A stretch of 64,000 nucleotides of DNA from Camillea tinctor (lineage: Eukaryota; Ascomycota; Sordariomycetes; Xylariales; Xylariaceae): positions 223,640 to 287,639 of the forward strand of contig MU394108.1 of the NCBI GenBank assembly GCA_022578605.1, in the 5' to 3' direction. Shown piece after piece: positions 1 to 13,436 of the stretch. How positions within the stretch are numbered: the stretch's first letter is position 1; each line of letters starts with the position of its first letter. The position numbers and the translations under genes were made by a program. A model generated the notes under the pieces. The model saw only the letters and a list, made by a program, of their open reading frames with translations, ran no database searches and had not been told where the DNA came from.

Positions 1-1449
1 TAGGTGTGGGTGTGGGTGTAGGTGTAGGTGTAGGTTTTAATTATAGTTTGTAGTTGTAAATGGTGGTTGTTTGGTGTGGAGGTGATGTGATGGTGGTGGT
101 GGTGGTATGCGTGGCCAGAATGCTTGATTGGGAAAACCTCCAAGTTTTTTTTTTGTTGGTGGATGAGAAAAAAAGAAAAAGAATAAATATTTAACATCCG
201 AATCCAGAAATTTTGCATAAATAAAATGGGCTTGCTGGGGAACATTCACGGTCGCGGCGCGTCAACTAATCTTTTTTAGAAAGCCAAGCTGTACATTCTT
301 TAGTTACCTTGATACCTTGGTACCTTGATTACAGGTACTTTACTTAAGAAAAAGAACCAATCAAACAGTAGAAAATACTAGGTATGATGCACCCGTCACC
401 AAGTGGCAGATGATTCGGTAATCATTCACTCACTCACCCAATCAAAACAGCAGACTTACTATGTAGATAGTACATAGTACTTTGGCATGTACATGCACAT
501 GTACCTATTTATGAAGCTTTGACCACACCTAAACAGAGTTATAGCCAAGCTAAGCTTAACCTTAGACTACAATCGGGGATCATAGCTCCAAATAGCTTCA
601 TCCCATCTACAACCTACCTTTCTTTTATTCTGTACAGTAGTAGCTTACTCCTAAGTACTATTCTCATCCAAACTAAATGTCACAGGAAAAAAAAAAAGAT
701 CGTTCATTGAAAATTCCATAGTAAGGAACTTGTGTGTTTCAAACCCCAACCAAAATATTATTTAAATGAATAAAGTCCCATTCATGTAACCTATACACTT
801 ACATGTAGAATAGTGAGTGTAGAGAGAGAGAGAGAAAGAGAGGTATGTATACAATCTATATCTATTGATGATATGCCTACTAACAGGAATTTCTTTATAC
901 TAGGTAGTCTGCAAGTTAGAATAATGGATGTCATAATAGGCTGGCATCTGGCAACTTGCATTTCCATTATTTCCTCCTTCACTACTGTTTTCTTTCCCAA
1001 TTCAACAGTCACTAGTGATTGAGAGTGAATCTTCCTCAGGGCAGCACACTTGTTGATCGGAAATTGGCATTGTATTCTCTATTCCCTTTTCTGTTCCTTT
1101 CTTTCTTTCTCTTTTTCCCATCACATACCCTCTCTCCCCTTATTTTATTTTGTGGTAGTGGTACCTGAGGCACATTCGAACCCTTCTGGAAAGGGAAACA
1201 ACTTGTACCTTGGTGAATTGACTAGGTTAACTGATACTCACCAACATCCTACCTTTTGAAGGAGTACCGGACACACCCATTTACTTTCAATTCTTTTCTT
1301 TTTCCTCTACACTTATCCTCATCACACCACCTCTTCATATTTCTCTTTTCTTTTTTTGATCACATTATTGGTTCAGATCTTGTGTGACTGTGAGATCACC
1401 ATCATTATCATCAATACCCACCCCCTTACACCCTCACGTCCACTACACC
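1..1449. other. gene-free left flank
   Basis: No coding region could be supported here. The first 37 bases are a degenerate GGTGTAGGTGTA-type simple repeat, and a GAGAGA microsatellite lies near 820-842. The open frames are short and made of low-complexity codons. The pyrimidine-rich stretch at about 1280-1370 just before the deubiquitinase start looks like a fungal promoter or 5' UTR tract (inference). Confidence 0.6.
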
Positions 1450-3435
1450 ATGGATGCTCCTCGAGAAAGTGATGCGGAGTCCCGCACAGGTATGGATTTG
1501 CTCACGAATGGAATGCGACGATCGGGCAGAGCAAAGAAAATGCCTGCCAGATATGACAACGAGATCACCACACCATCACTCTCTCTAGCTACTACGCGAC
1601 AATCTACCACCACCCAGATTCGACCTAAGCGAAAGGCAGCTATAGCTGCTGCTGAGGAGATCAGCTATGATACTGCAGTTCCTAGCCTTGAGGGGTTTCT
1701 ATCCCGTGTCAGTCCCGAGGAGCGCAAAGAATACCGCGGTTGGGTCGAACTGGAGTCTGAACCCGTGAGTCTTTCTCCTCTAACCTTCCACCTAACTCGT
1801 GCCATAACTAACACACTTTATTACTCCAAGGCCTTCTTCAACGAGATGTTGCGAGAGTTAGGGGCTGATGACTTCAAAGTCCAGGAGGTTTTTGGCTTGG
1901 ATGAGTTCACCTTGGATGACCTACCGTAAGACAGACATATATAATTGACTAGCTCGATCCCCCTGTCCCCTTTAAGCTGGACAAATATATAACTAACATC
2001 ATATCCAGAAAGCCTGTCCACGGTCTCGTTTTCTTGTATCAGTACACAGACGCCGACGAGTCTAGCGACGACCGCCAGGACTGTCCCGAGAACCTATGGT
2101 TTGGCAATCAGGTATGCTATGCTTGCCCCCCTTCTGGGGTGACAGACTTGCTTGCTCTCTCTTCACGAGACTAACCAGAGACCTACCCCGGACAGACAAC
2201 TGCCAATGCCTGCGCTACTGTCGCATTAATGAATATTCTCATGAATGCTAAGGACGTCGAGTTTGGTCCAGAACTACAGCAGTTCAAGGAGGCCACCCTA
2301 CTGCTCCCGCCTCCCCACCGAGGTCATGCTCTGGACACCAACGATTTTATCCGTGTCATTCACAATTCCGTTGCCCGGTTTGTCATACTCTAACGTACCT
2401 AGTGATAAGCCTCTGGCTAACCTACAGAAAATAGCCGGACAGACCTAGTCTCAGAAGATCTCCTGCTAGACAACAAGTTCGAGCTGGCGGAGAAGAGGCG
2501 CAAGATGTCTCTGCTGAAGAAGAAGGTGACCAACCGCCGAGCCACTCGCAAGAAGGCCGATCGGGAGACTAGCTATCATTATATCGCTTATGTCCCCGTG
2601 GATGGTCAGGTATGGGAGCTCGATGGCTTCGAGACTAAGCCCCTGTGCCTCGGTATATTCTTCCCCTTTATTCTCTCCTCCTTTCTCCCCCCCTAGCCCC
2701 CACTCAAACAACAAAACAACTATTAACAACTTCCTCCCCATCAATTATCTAGGCCCCTACGCCGACCCTAACACCCCCACCACCAACCCCTCCTCCTGGC
2801 TCTCCATTGCCAGCCGCGCCATCCACACGCGCATGCTCCGCGACAACGACGAAGACAGCGACTCGGAGTACCTCTCCTTCAACCTGCTCGCCCTCTGCCA
2901 GGCCCCGCTGACCGCACTCCGCCGCGAGCTCTCCACCAGCCTCCTGTGCTCGTACCACCTCTTCGCCACCTACACCACCCCCTCCTCCTCCATCCTCATC
3001 CCCAACCCCTTCGACACCTTCACCCCCTCGCGCCTCGCCAAGCTAGGCGGCCGTCTGTCACGGGAGACCATTCTCTTCCCCCCATCATCTTCCTCTTCCC
3101 CTTCCTCCCCTCCCCAATCCCCCACCCACCTCAAACCCAAGCGCCCCCTGCCCCCCACCTTCGTCTCCCTCCTCAGCACCCTCTCCCCCACCTTCCCCTC
3201 GCAAGCCATCGTCGACTTGTCGTCTAGACTCCGGTCCGACCAGGAATCCCTCGAAGCCCGGATCCGCGCCGCCCTGCTCGACAACGACGACGACGACGAC
3301 AACCGCGGCAACGACGTGATGCGCGGCCGGAGGAGGGACTACACGCCCGCCGTGCACGAGTGGGTGCGCGTGCTGGCGCACAAGGAGCCCGGTTTGCTGA
3401 GGGAGCTGCTAGAGGAAGTAGGGAGGGAGTCTTAG
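1450..3435 (+). CDS. UCH-family (peptidase C12) ubiquitin C-terminal hydrolase, UCH37/BAP1-like
   Basis: Cysteine protease predicted to remove ubiquitin from C-terminal adducts or chains. Six exons join in frame: 1450-1764, 1831-1925, 2009-2111, 2196-2377, 2435-2652 and 2753-3435, giving 531 aa. The start is the ATG at 1450 in a CACCATGG context. The catalytic core is clear: oxyanion Gln171 (FGNQ), nucleophile Cys177 (NACAT), His280 (SYHYIAYVP) and Asp295 (WELDG). The C-terminal segment DYTPAVHEWVRVLAHKEPG matches the UCH37-like domain that UCHL5 and BAP1 use to bind partners, so this belongs to that branch rather than the short UCHL1/L3 branch. The N-terminal ~80 residues are basic and Ser/Thr-rich (RRSGRAKKMPARYDNE) and may be a nuclear or chromatin-targeting extension (inference). 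A poly-Asp run (about 3283-3300) and a Ser/Pro-rich insert (about 3080-3130) lie near the C-terminus. Intron 4 needs the acceptor at 2434; the earlier AG at 2427 gives an immediate stop. Confidence 0.93.
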
Positions 3436-4188
3436 GTTTTTGAAACTTCCCGAGGGGAAGAAGAAGAAAAGAGGGTGCCTTTTTTCTTTTTTCTTTTTTT
3501 TAGAGGAGATGAAGAAGAAGAAGAAGAAGATGATACACATAAAGTGTATGTGCTGAGAGGTTTTCTTCATAGTTGATCCAAAGGGACTGGATAGGAGAGG
3601 GATAAAAAAAAGAGTAAAGCAAAAGCAAAGGCAAAGAAAAAGGGGGTATTTCAACATCGACAACCAACGTCGATTCCATGTTTTTTTCTTCTTCTCTTCT
3701 TTTCATTCTTCAGTTCAATGCTCCCAAGACGAGGGGAGTTCTAATTAAGTACCTAGATAAAGGGGGAAACGACTTTCGGGATACACATTGCAATAAAAAA
3801 AAATAAAATAAGAAAAAAAAACAGGGAGAGATGGGGAAAGGAACCCACCCAAACTATCACTATGATAAAAAACCAAATTCATAGTTGATACCTAGTAAAT
3901 TCATTTCGTACATAGTGAGGGTCGGGTTAATGGAAATAAGAAGAAGAGAAGAGAGATTTTACGAAATTTTTTATTACACTTTTTATTATAAAAAAGCACC
4001 ATCATCAAATCCCCGTGTACTACTACTCCTCCTATTTATTACTCTAGTAGTAAGTCAGTCTACTACTCTCCTCTCTTTTTCTCTCCCTCCCTTTTTTCTT
4101 GTCTCCTCTTTTTCTCTTTAATAAGAAAACCTCCTCGTCTCCTTCCCTTCCCTTGTATTAAGAGACTAAGACCCCAAAAAGAGAGAAT
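3436..4188. other. convergent intergenic region
   Basis: Shared 3' flank of the deubiquitinase and the phosphatidylserine synthase, which converge here. It is AT-rich with GAA/GAAGAA and poly-A/T tracts. No coding sequence is supported; it presumably holds the two 3' UTRs and polyadenylation signals. Confidence 0.6.
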
Positions 4189-5320
4189 TTAAGGCTTCGG
4201 CACATGCAGACTCTTACTGCACATGAGACACCCGTGGACGACGAACAGCGCAACAACGGGGTGCACCTCGAAGGCCGTGCCGACGAACCAGACGCCGCCG
4301 GGGACGCTGTCGTGGACCCAGCCCTCGCGGATCCACCAGGCCATGAGGGCGTCGATGCCGAGGGTGGTGGGGATGGGGGTGCCCTCGAAGTAGCTAGCCT
4401 TGCCGGAAGAGTCCTTGGGGATGTTGGCGGCGGTCACGTTGAAGCGGGCGAGGCGGGTGAGGCCGCAGAGCACGAAGAAGCAGAGCAGCACGTGGTCGAG
4501 GGGCGTGCGCAGGCCGATGCAGAACGCGACGCAGGCGGGGGCTAGGCCGAAGGATATCTACAGGAGAAGAAGAAAGTTAGTGGAAGAGGTTATAGAACCA
4601 TGATATAGTATGGGCATATGTATTATGTCATCATGATGCCATAACATATATATCCATGGACATGCTCGTCATAAGCTATGGTATTGTATATATATAGGTA
4701 ACGTACCAGATCAGCCAGCGAATCGAGTTCCTGGCCCATCATGCTGCTCTTCTTCCGCCACCGCGCGACGCGGCCGTCCATGAAGTCGAAGAACAGGCCG
4801 AAGGGGAGGAATATGAGGGCGAGCCAGAGGTTGCCCTTGTCTGACGGGTCGCCGAGACAGTAACGCAGGGACGAGAAGACGGACATGATACCGCAGAAGC
4901 CTATTTTTTATTTATCGCATAACGTTAGCAGGAGCACAAGGTAGGGGGAAGAGGGAGAGGGAGAGAGAAAAGAAGCATATCCCTTACCGTTCAACTCGGT
5001 AATGTAATCCGCCATATGTAGAGCTTTCAACAGAGAGAAGTGGCCGGTGGTCGAGGCGAGCAGGTCTTTCTGCTTGTTGTATGCTATAATTCATAGATCG
5101 AGGGTATATAAGTCAGCTATGAGTACTCGAATTGGATTCTTCTTTGATTGTTCATATTTCTAGGCGATGATGGTTCGTAGTGGATATATATATCAGGTAG
5201 GTAGGTAGGTAGGTAGGTAGGTAGGTAGGTAGATAGACAAGACGTACAGGGTTCATCTGCAATGCCCGTCTTGGAAGATACCGCGCCGTTGGTCGCGGAT
5301 ACGCTGGTTCGTTTCGACAT
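4189..5320 (-). CDS. CHO1: CDP-diacylglycerol-serine O-phosphatidyltransferase (phosphatidylserine synthase)
   Basis: Integral membrane enzyme that makes phosphatidylserine from CDP-diacylglycerol and serine, an early step of fungal aminophospholipid synthesis in the ER. Four exons on the minus strand: 5320-5248, 5083-4988, 4900-4707 and 4557-4189, giving 243 aa. The CDP-alcohol phosphatidyltransferase signature DGxxARx8GxxxDxxxD is complete: D98, G99, A102, R103, G112, D116 and D120 (DGRVARW...G...D...D). Hydrophobic helices flank it. The C-terminal half carries the family segment [16 protein letters not shown] followed by GTPIPTT, typical of the Cho1/PssA branch rather than phosphatidylinositol synthases. 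The length is close to but shorter than yeast Cho1 because the N-terminus is short. Intron 1 (5084-5247) carries a GGTA microsatellite. Confidence 0.93.
5196..5232. repeat. GGTA tetranucleotide microsatellite in intron 1 of CHO1
   Basis: About nine consecutive GGTA units lie inside the first intron of the phosphatidylserine synthase gene, 15 bp downstream of its splice donor on the transcribed strand. Length variation here would not alter the protein but could affect splicing (inference). Confidence 0.9.
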
Positions 5321-7241
5321 GGCTGCTCGATGTATGTATGTGTGTATATGTATGCTTGGTTCGGCTTTGTGGATTCCGGCGATGTGATGATTCGTGTTAC
5401 TTCGTAGGCAGCGGTAGTAGTAGCGGTAGCGGTGATGGTGATAGTAATAGTAGTAGTGGTAAACTCGTGTGTTCTCGCGGAATTCTCAGACAATGGATAT
5501 ATAAGAAAAAGGATGGACAAGTTCTTAAACCCCAACACTTTATTCGGCAGAAATAAAAGAAGTAAAGGGATATTAAAAAAAACTTGAACCTAAGCTGATG
5601 ACGCAAATGATTATATTAGTTTCTACCTATGTAGTACCTGGGTAGAGAGGAGAGAGAAAAAAGATAGGCTAGGTTTAGTTTTATTCGTTGTCGGTAGAGA
5701 CGGGCAAGAAATGGAAAAGAAAAAGAAAAAAGAAACAGAAAAAAGAACAAAAGCGGCTGTGCAAGGGCTTTGAATGTTGGTGTGGTGTGGTACCTAACCT
5801 TAAGGTGTTAGAGGTTACGTAGGTAGGTTAAAATCTTGATGAAAATGCAAGGCGAGAATTTACTTTAACTCTATTGAACTGCCAGTGAGCAACATACTAT
5901 GTACTTGATGAAGTCATTTTGTCCGCTTAGCCCGGTTGGGTTAAGCGCCACAGCCGCGCTCCACCCACTCAGAGAAACTTGTTGGGTCGAGAATCTACCA
6001 GCCCCGACCAGCCCAGGTACCTCCTACCTAACCTGACAGCCTGACTAGGTACATATAGCAAGGTACCTACCACCTTATAAGCCTTCAGGTTGGCTTGGCT
6101 CTGGGGAGGGGCGAGGGGCAACTGCCGACCTCACCCTGCTGCACGTTGAACTGTGCTGGAGCTGATACGTTTAAGTTGGATCTAGTACGTAGCTCGGCTT
6201 TTTTGAATGCTACATCAAGTAACTTACTAGCTAAGCATGTACCTACAACGCCTTTATAGGTATTGTGTATATTACTTGGTTATAGTCTAGGTTTAATCTT
6301 TCTTTTCTCCCTTTCATTTCTATTGAAAAAGAACTGGAAAAGAACCGAATATACACATATCAATTAATATACACACATAATCCTCAAGATTGTCATTTCA
6401 TAATAACCCACAACCTCTTCTTCGCATTACTTTTTCTGTTTTGCCCCCCCTTTTCCTACATAGGAAAAGGGACAAAAAAACCAGCTACACTTGTATATTA
6501 TCTAGAAGTTATGTACCGTGTAGTCAACATAACCATCAATAGCAGCAGCAGCGGCAGCAGCCATAAAAAACTTCCAAACACTCCATTCTCACTGCCCGTT
6601 CATGCTTTTCAGTCGTCCCCTCCTAGTCATCGACGAGCTACGGACCTAGGCACACCTCTTCTATGTTGCGTTGGATGATTTTGCTTTTATTATCTCACGA
6701 GGCTCCCCCTTCAAGTCAATCAATCAATCAATCAATCCCTAGTGGATAGCCTCTCATCTGGTTGGTATCTGTTTGCAACCCAAAAAAGAAAACATGTATG
6801 TTCCTGTTCCAATGTGCCGATTACTCTCCCTCAAAGCCCTGCCAATAAGCCGAGTTCCCCGTACAGAAGAGAAACGGAAAGAGAGAAGAAAAAAAATATA
6901 CCTGGTCCTCCGTCTCTGCTTGTATGCTTAAGAACACAAGAAAAAAAAGGGCCAAAGTAAAACCCCCATCCCCATCCCTAACCTGGGATGGCAGAGGTCG
7001 GCCATTGCATGCGGATGATGCTATCATGCTAGATACGTTGAATCAAGCCCCAGACATTATTATTATGATGGTCTAGGAGCCATGCTGAAGGAAAAACCAT
7101 GCCTGTACAAAATAAATATGCTAGTTGGCGCGGATTGTTGTGCCCCTCGAAGTACCATGATTAAATCCGGCTACAACCCTCGCATCTGCTCCAGTACCGT
7201 TCGTCGATGATCGCCGCAACTGAGACGCATCGTTTGCGTAT
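5321..7241. other. intergenic region, no gene seen
   Basis: Between the start of CHO1 and the stop of the metalloprotease, both on the minus strand. It holds short TAG/TGA-rich direct repeats next to the CHO1 start (5405-5460), homopurine tracts, an AATC repeat (6717-6736) and AGC repeats (6540-6560). The short open frames lack plausible starts, splice structure or composition, so I call no gene. Confidence 0.55.
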
Positions 7242-9768
7242 CTACCGTGTAATGAGTAGTGAGAAGCCGTCCACCCAAGCTGCGCAGGAGCCTGATACAC
7301 CACAGACCCTATAACCGCGGGGTGGAAGTAGGGTATGGCTATTTTATCTTGTCAGTCACATGTAGGAGAATTCGAGTGTCTAGGTCAACTCACGGAGACC
7401 CTCCATTTATATTGCCATAGATGGGCGATTTTCTCCCCAGGCTTGTTAGGATTTGGATTGCGTCGACCCAAAAGCCAGATCGTACCATAAAACCGGTAAT
7501 ATACTCACCCCGGCGGATGTCTGTTCATGTTAGATGGGAAATGGCCTGACGGAACCGGGGGATAATGCGGAGAAAAACTAACCTATATCGAAAGAATCAC
7601 CGCCAGGCTTGCCTCCACGCTTCCCAAATAGCTGGCTTGAATCATCATCGTAGAAGAACTCTACACCATCTAAGGCGAAGCCATGGTAAACGACAACACG
7701 AGACAGCACACGGTCCTTGCGCAGGCTGCTAGAGAAGACGAATTCATGAGGCTCACTGCCTTCCATCTGCGAAAAACCGAGCTTGTTGCTGCGAAAGGCA
7801 ACCTTGCCCGAAGATAACTTAACCGAGGACGCCTTGGAGCAAAGGGCGTGGAAATCCAATATATCCAAATTGCCACCACCCAGCGACTTGATGCAGACTT
7901 TTAACTTGGCTCGGCGCTTCTTTTCTGGGAGTCGGTCCCGCAGCTCCTGCTCCGTGAGTGTGACATTGCGCTGAGCCAGACTAGGCTCGGAAGGGTACTC
8001 GATCCATGTATGGCAGAGGTCGTCGTCGCCTTCGGGGTAGATTTCGATAAACGAAACGCCGGTGGCAGCCGTCACTAAGACTTGGCCGTTCTCGACAGGC
8101 CAGGCCTGGACGCTGTCGTCCGGGTTTACGACCGCATCGTTGGGAAGTCTGAAGCAAGGATGACTGCGGAATCGCAAGCAATCCAATCGGTGCCAGGTAC
8201 ACTCGTCGGTCTGCGTCACTAAGCCGCCCTTCGACTTTGTTCTTGTACAGTAAGCCTCGCGAGTGACAAACGTGCGGTTCAACCTAACATAGTCTCTCAA
8301 CATGACCCCATTCTCCTGATGGGGACATCCAAGCAGATGGCCCGTCTCGTGAAGATGGGCGCCAATGCCAATATTAGCAGCTTCCCAGGAGCTCCCCGAT
8401 TCATTACAGTCGTTGGCCACAAAGTTAGTATCGGTGGGTGTACAGTCGGTAAAGGCCGGGACAACCTCCTCAAAGCTGGTCGGGTAGCTCTGCAGGCAAT
8501 GGGACCCGAAAATCGCCAGTGATAAGTCGCCCGCATTCCCCCCAAGCGCTGCGTGAGCCGTCACCGTTTTCGCCGCCTTGTCCCAGTGAGAGTCTAATAT
8601 TAGTACCGACACGTACTGCTTCTGTCCCGGGAGTGGCTTGAAATAATTCTTGACTGCCTCGGCCGCAATGTCATACAGCTCGCCCTTCTTCGTCGCCTTC
8701 GGATTCTGCTGGGCCCTCTCGAGGTCGCGGATCTCGGCCAGCGTCTTGTCGGAGCGGATGACGTGGATGCGGGCTTCCGACCGCATGAACCCCATCTCCC
8801 TATCTCGCTGGTTAGAAGTACCGGTGGTCCATTCCTCTTCGAACCTGAATGCACGGCGCCCAAGCTTATTTCTCCACATCTGCTCAGCGGTAAACGCCTG
8901 CCAAAGGTACGCGGCCATGCGAAATTTCCGAATGGCGGTTTCCAAGCCGTTCCCCTCTTTTTCGATGCGGGCGGGCACGGCGTCGAAAGTACCTGGGGAG
9001 TCCTTGGCCAGCAGGATCGCCAGTTGCAGAGGCGGCGAGTTCATAGGAGGGACCATGTGGAGCGTAATATAGGACGCATGAATGGGGTTTGAGGAGCTGC
9101 TGTTTGCCAGTTTGGGGCTCGAGAAATCGAAGCGTAACTTGTTCGCTCCAGGAGCAAGATAGACCAGGGCCTTGAACTGCGATTCGCAGACGGGCCAACA
9201 AGTCGGTGGGAAACCATCATCCAACCGTGTTACTGTCACGGTCCCGTCCAACGAGTGGTGTGAGGCCTCTCCGATGGTGCCGGTAACCAAGAGGACCTTC
9301 TGGGAAAGCTATTAAAGTGTTGGTTAGGATCGACATACACGGGGCAGCAGCCAGAGCCGTTCAAGTAAATCAATTCAAGGGAATAGAATATATTTTGCAT
9401 ACCCAAGCATTCTCCCCAACATTGGTAATGCGCGGTGCATACTGCGACACGGGCAGTGTAGATTTCCCATTTAGGGAAGGAGATCCTAAACCAGCCATAC
9501 CAGAGACACTATATCGATTGGCGTTGGCTTGGGGCTGTAGTGGTGGTCTTGGAGGAACGGGAGGAGCTTGGGAAAGATCGCGGTTTTGGGTGTGAAGTGC
9601 AGGGTCCGACTGGGTGCCGATGGATGGAGGTGTGATTGAACCATTGGTGGGAGTGGTGTTCTGACTATTATGTTCGTCGTTGCTGGAGGACTCGGTCGAG
9701 CGATCCGTGCGGAAACTTGCACGCGACCGTCTTCGAAACTCACGGAAGTTGAGGAGTGATGGCGCCAT
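7242..9768 (-). CDS. putative zinc metalloprotease (YIL108W-like, PF12044 type) with C-terminal jacalin-like domain
   Basis: Four exons on the minus strand: 9768-9403, 9308-7583, 7520-7394 and 7338-7242, giving 771 aa. The metzincin-type zinc site is explicit: HETGHLLGCPH at residues 442-452 fits HExxHxxGxxH, with ligands H442, H446 and H452 and catalytic E443. The upstream region (PFDGWY-free, starting LSQKVLLVTGTIGE) matches the fungal putative-peptidase family known from yeast YIL108W. From about residue 610 the sequence is jacalin-like, ending with GGSP and a segment containing GVSGSCAAWVDGF; this fold usually binds carbohydrate. The N-terminal ~120 residues are disordered and rich in Ser, Thr and Pro. 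No signal peptide or membrane segment is seen, so it is probably intracellular. The last exon frame is fixed by the jacalin motif: other frames lose it. The substrate is unknown. Confidence 0.9.
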
Positions 9769-12700
9769 GACAGCTCAACCTCACAGGAGCCGTCCGCCGA
9801 TGTGTGTAAATAAAAAAGAAGGAAAATAAAAAGAAAAGAGAAGAGAAGAAAAGAAAAGAAAAAAAGAAAAAAGTTGAATCCGAGGTTAATTGGTGAGTCA
9901 ATTCCCGAGTTTAATATAGAAAGTGGTGTTAGTGTTAGTGTTAGTGGTGATGGTGGTGTTGGTAGTTGTAATAGGTGTAATTGGAGTTGTAGTAACAATA
10001 GTAATAATAGTTGTAGGTAGTAGGTTTGTTATATTTTTTTGGTCCCTTTGGTTCCGTACTATACGAGTTTCGTTCAATACGAGAGGTGATGCGATAGGAT
10101 TGCGAGAGAATATTATAAAGAAACTCAGTCGACCAACAAGACCAAGGTCAAACAGAAAGAAGAAACCGGAGTGCCGTAGACTTGAGTCAGTTTATTCAAG
10201 AATCAAAACGAAGGACCTTGACGAGAACTGAACAGAACGGCCAGATTCAAGTTAGGCGGACAAGAATAGAGGGACAAGAGGAACAAGATAGATAGGAACA
10301 AACGAGCGAAAAGATCAATAATGTGGTGGATCGTCTTCAATGGATTAGAGCCGAGAGAGAGATGAGTGTTGATTTTAGTAACAAGGTCCAAGGTGGGAAC
10401 TTAGCCCGAGATGACGATGTTAAGTTTTTTTCCTCTTTCTTTTCTTTTCCCTCTTTCTTTCTCTCTACCTCTCTCTCTATCTCTCTCTCTCTGTGGTGTT
10501 AACGGGTGCTAGCGGGAAACGTAAATATGTGTTTGATGAAAAAAAGAAAGGTTATTGCTAACCACTACCACTACCAATGGTAGTAAGTGCCCATACACTA
10601 CAATTAAAAAAAAACGAGTGTTGTTTGGCTTCTTTCTCTCTACTCCTATCCCGTCCTCTTCTTACGTTGTCGTAGTGTAGATGGATCGATGGAGGGACCG
10701 GGCGATCAGTTACGACTAAACAACATAACCAGTTATTAGTGTCGGCGGCTTGCAGCTGTGGATTACGGATGCTATCTACCATGACTACCCACATATCTAC
10801 ATACTACGTACATACCTATTTCATTCCTAATGTAACCAGTACAAGTAGCAGTACGTAGCACGGGGGGTTTAAGTAGGTGGATAGGTGTGTGTAGGTGTGC
10901 GGTAGTAGAGTGTGGCCGTATCGAAGTTTTTTTTTTTTCCTTCAGTTCTTCTCAATTGACGAATGATGATGACGTCTATTCTCGGTGCTCGGGTATTTAA
11001 TTGTGGGTTTTCCTCAGCTTGCTGAAATTGATAGGTACAGGTACTAAAATAGTAGTAACTCTATAGCGTAGCCTAGTTGTAGTGTACATACACAAGAGAC
11101 AGGGGAGGGCCTTCTATTCAGTTGAGAAGTCCATTCAGAAACTTGGATACGAGCTTGGACAAGGGGGGGTACATTCATCCACTGATAGGGGACGGGAGGA
11201 CAAGACATTAAAAGGATATGACGAATTATTTGGTGGCTTCGTAACACAGTATGTATTTTTAAATATTTGTAATACACACACCCGACCTACCATCTATGTC
11301 CAATACCTACCTAGTTAGTGCTATGAATTTACCATATCAAGGTAGGTAAAGTAATTCTAAAGTTAAAGTAAGAAAGATTAAGTTGCTATACATAATCAGT
11401 AATGAACATCCTGTCCCATTCATCCGAGATGAAGAAGAAAAAGAAAAAAAAAGGAATGCGACCCAGGTGAAGAAAGGTCAGGTTACAACTTGATTTGCAG
11501 ACCTTCCAAGATTTGGTACCTGTATGGCATCTTGATTAACGGTGTACCAGTTAGATAAGAAAGCCGTATTCAATCTGAACGGGAGTGTATCAATATCCAT
11601 GACGCAGCAATCGAGATTGACCAGAGCCAAGAGTGGGATTAAGAACGATAGAGAAAACTTTAGCGTACTAGGTACATGCACCAACCAGCTTGCCAGGTAT
11701 GTAACCTACCAGGTACCTAGGTATGTAGCTGTGAAATCCCAGTCGGTAAAAGCTGCTAACGGCTAGGCCGTTTAGAAAAACTCTATATCTGAAGAAGACC
11801 AACCCGAATGCCATAATTACTTATGTACTTCCTATTATGTAGGTAGGCTGTCGCGGACTTTCAGTTGTACATAATACGCAGCCACCCTATGGTTACAATC
11901 TACGATTGCATATTTGCATAGCACAACGTCGCACTCAACATGATGTGAGCACATGATGCACGAGTAGCATGACATGCTATGTGCCTATTGATGATATTAC
12001 ACTACGGTACAGTACAGTGCAGTACACGATAATAGTACGTGCCCGCTAGGTTGGTACATGAAGGTAAGTGGAAACGAATATGGCATTAGCTTAGCCAGGC
12101 TGTTTTCGTCAATGGATTGGGTAGGTAGGAAGATAAGAAAGATGAACTAGAAAATTGAAGAGGTCGGATCGGGTCGAGTTGATTGATCTACAATCCTTCT
12201 CAAGTCGAAAAGGGGGGAGTTGATAGGGCAGCAAGACAAACCACGCTAGGTTAAGTGTGTAAGTGTGAATGCAGTCAAACAGTAGTGGTGAAGTTCGGGA
12301 GCTAAAAAAGCAAGGAGTTGAAGAAAAGAAGAAAAAGGCAGCCTAGGTACCAGATGCCGAAGCCAGAAATAGAATAAAAGAGGATGGGAAAGTTAGATCG
12401 GTGGAATTCCCATCCTCTACACTACGATATACATAAACCATCCCTATATCTTATGGTAAAGTAAAGGTCGATAGGTACCCAATCGATATTGAATTCATCT
12501 CAGCCCACCTGGGCACCATACCCCCTTTTACTACTTAACAACGGAATTGTTGATTGTCGCTCTAGACCGTGTCGATCATGGATCTTATATCAAAAAAAAA
12601 AAAACCTACGTGCGTCGTTATATTGGCATTTTTTCCCTCATCCTTTATCATCGACGGTGGGGATATTCGTAATAATCGTCACCTACGTACGTGTAAGTAC

Positions 12701-13436
12701 AGGTGGTTTCTTTTCTTTCTTTCTCTCTTTTTTTATCTTTCATTCCCCCCTCCGGGCCCTCCCCCACCTTGGATTCCGGTCGGTGTAAATCAATTCCTAC
12801 TTAACCTCCCATCACCAACCAACCCAAACCTCATATCGGTTACTTATCTCGTCACAGGAGCTAGGGCAGGTCGCATCAATTACAATGACACATGCTTGAA
12901 AACATGACAAAGGAAGACAAGGCTTCACAAGGAAAACAACATTACACTAACAGCCATCGCGATACACCGTTGCACTAACAAGCCATGCCATATTACACTA
13001 GGTATACCAGGTTTGAGTGAACACCTTTCTAATTAGTACAGAGTCAACTCAATAGATAAAAGGAGGGTTATACGGTACACCAATAGTCATATAACACAAC
13101 AGCCTATCAAGCCTCAGGTAACGTATGTCAACCTAAAACAAACTCATTTCCAACCAAGGCAATAAAATAGGAAGGGGAAGATCCAAAAAGTCACCATAGG
13201 TAGGTACATATCATGGTACGTAACCAACCTACTTGACCCGCAAACGCCAGCAATGGGGGGCCATGCTGTGTGCTGTGTTTCGAGATGCATGCAGCTAAGA
13301 AACTTGTCTTATATGCACGTTTAGATGGGGGGCCTCAACTCGTGTTGGACCACATATCAACATCCATTTTCCCCCATTCCAACACACATACATACGCAAA
13401 GACGCCACTGAACACTTAGATGCGCAATGCCTACCT

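Noticed and set aside
1..37. GGTGTAGGTGTGG repeat at the window start as a telomere
   Set aside because: Units are irregular and not the TTAGGG repeat usual in filamentous fungi; it also does not persist.
7509..7520. 12-nt micro-exon ending at the GTGAGT at 7508 in the metalloprotease gene
   Set aside because: Reading through this GT gives GFMVRSGFWVDAIQILTS, a clear jacalin-domain segment, so the exon continues to 7394.
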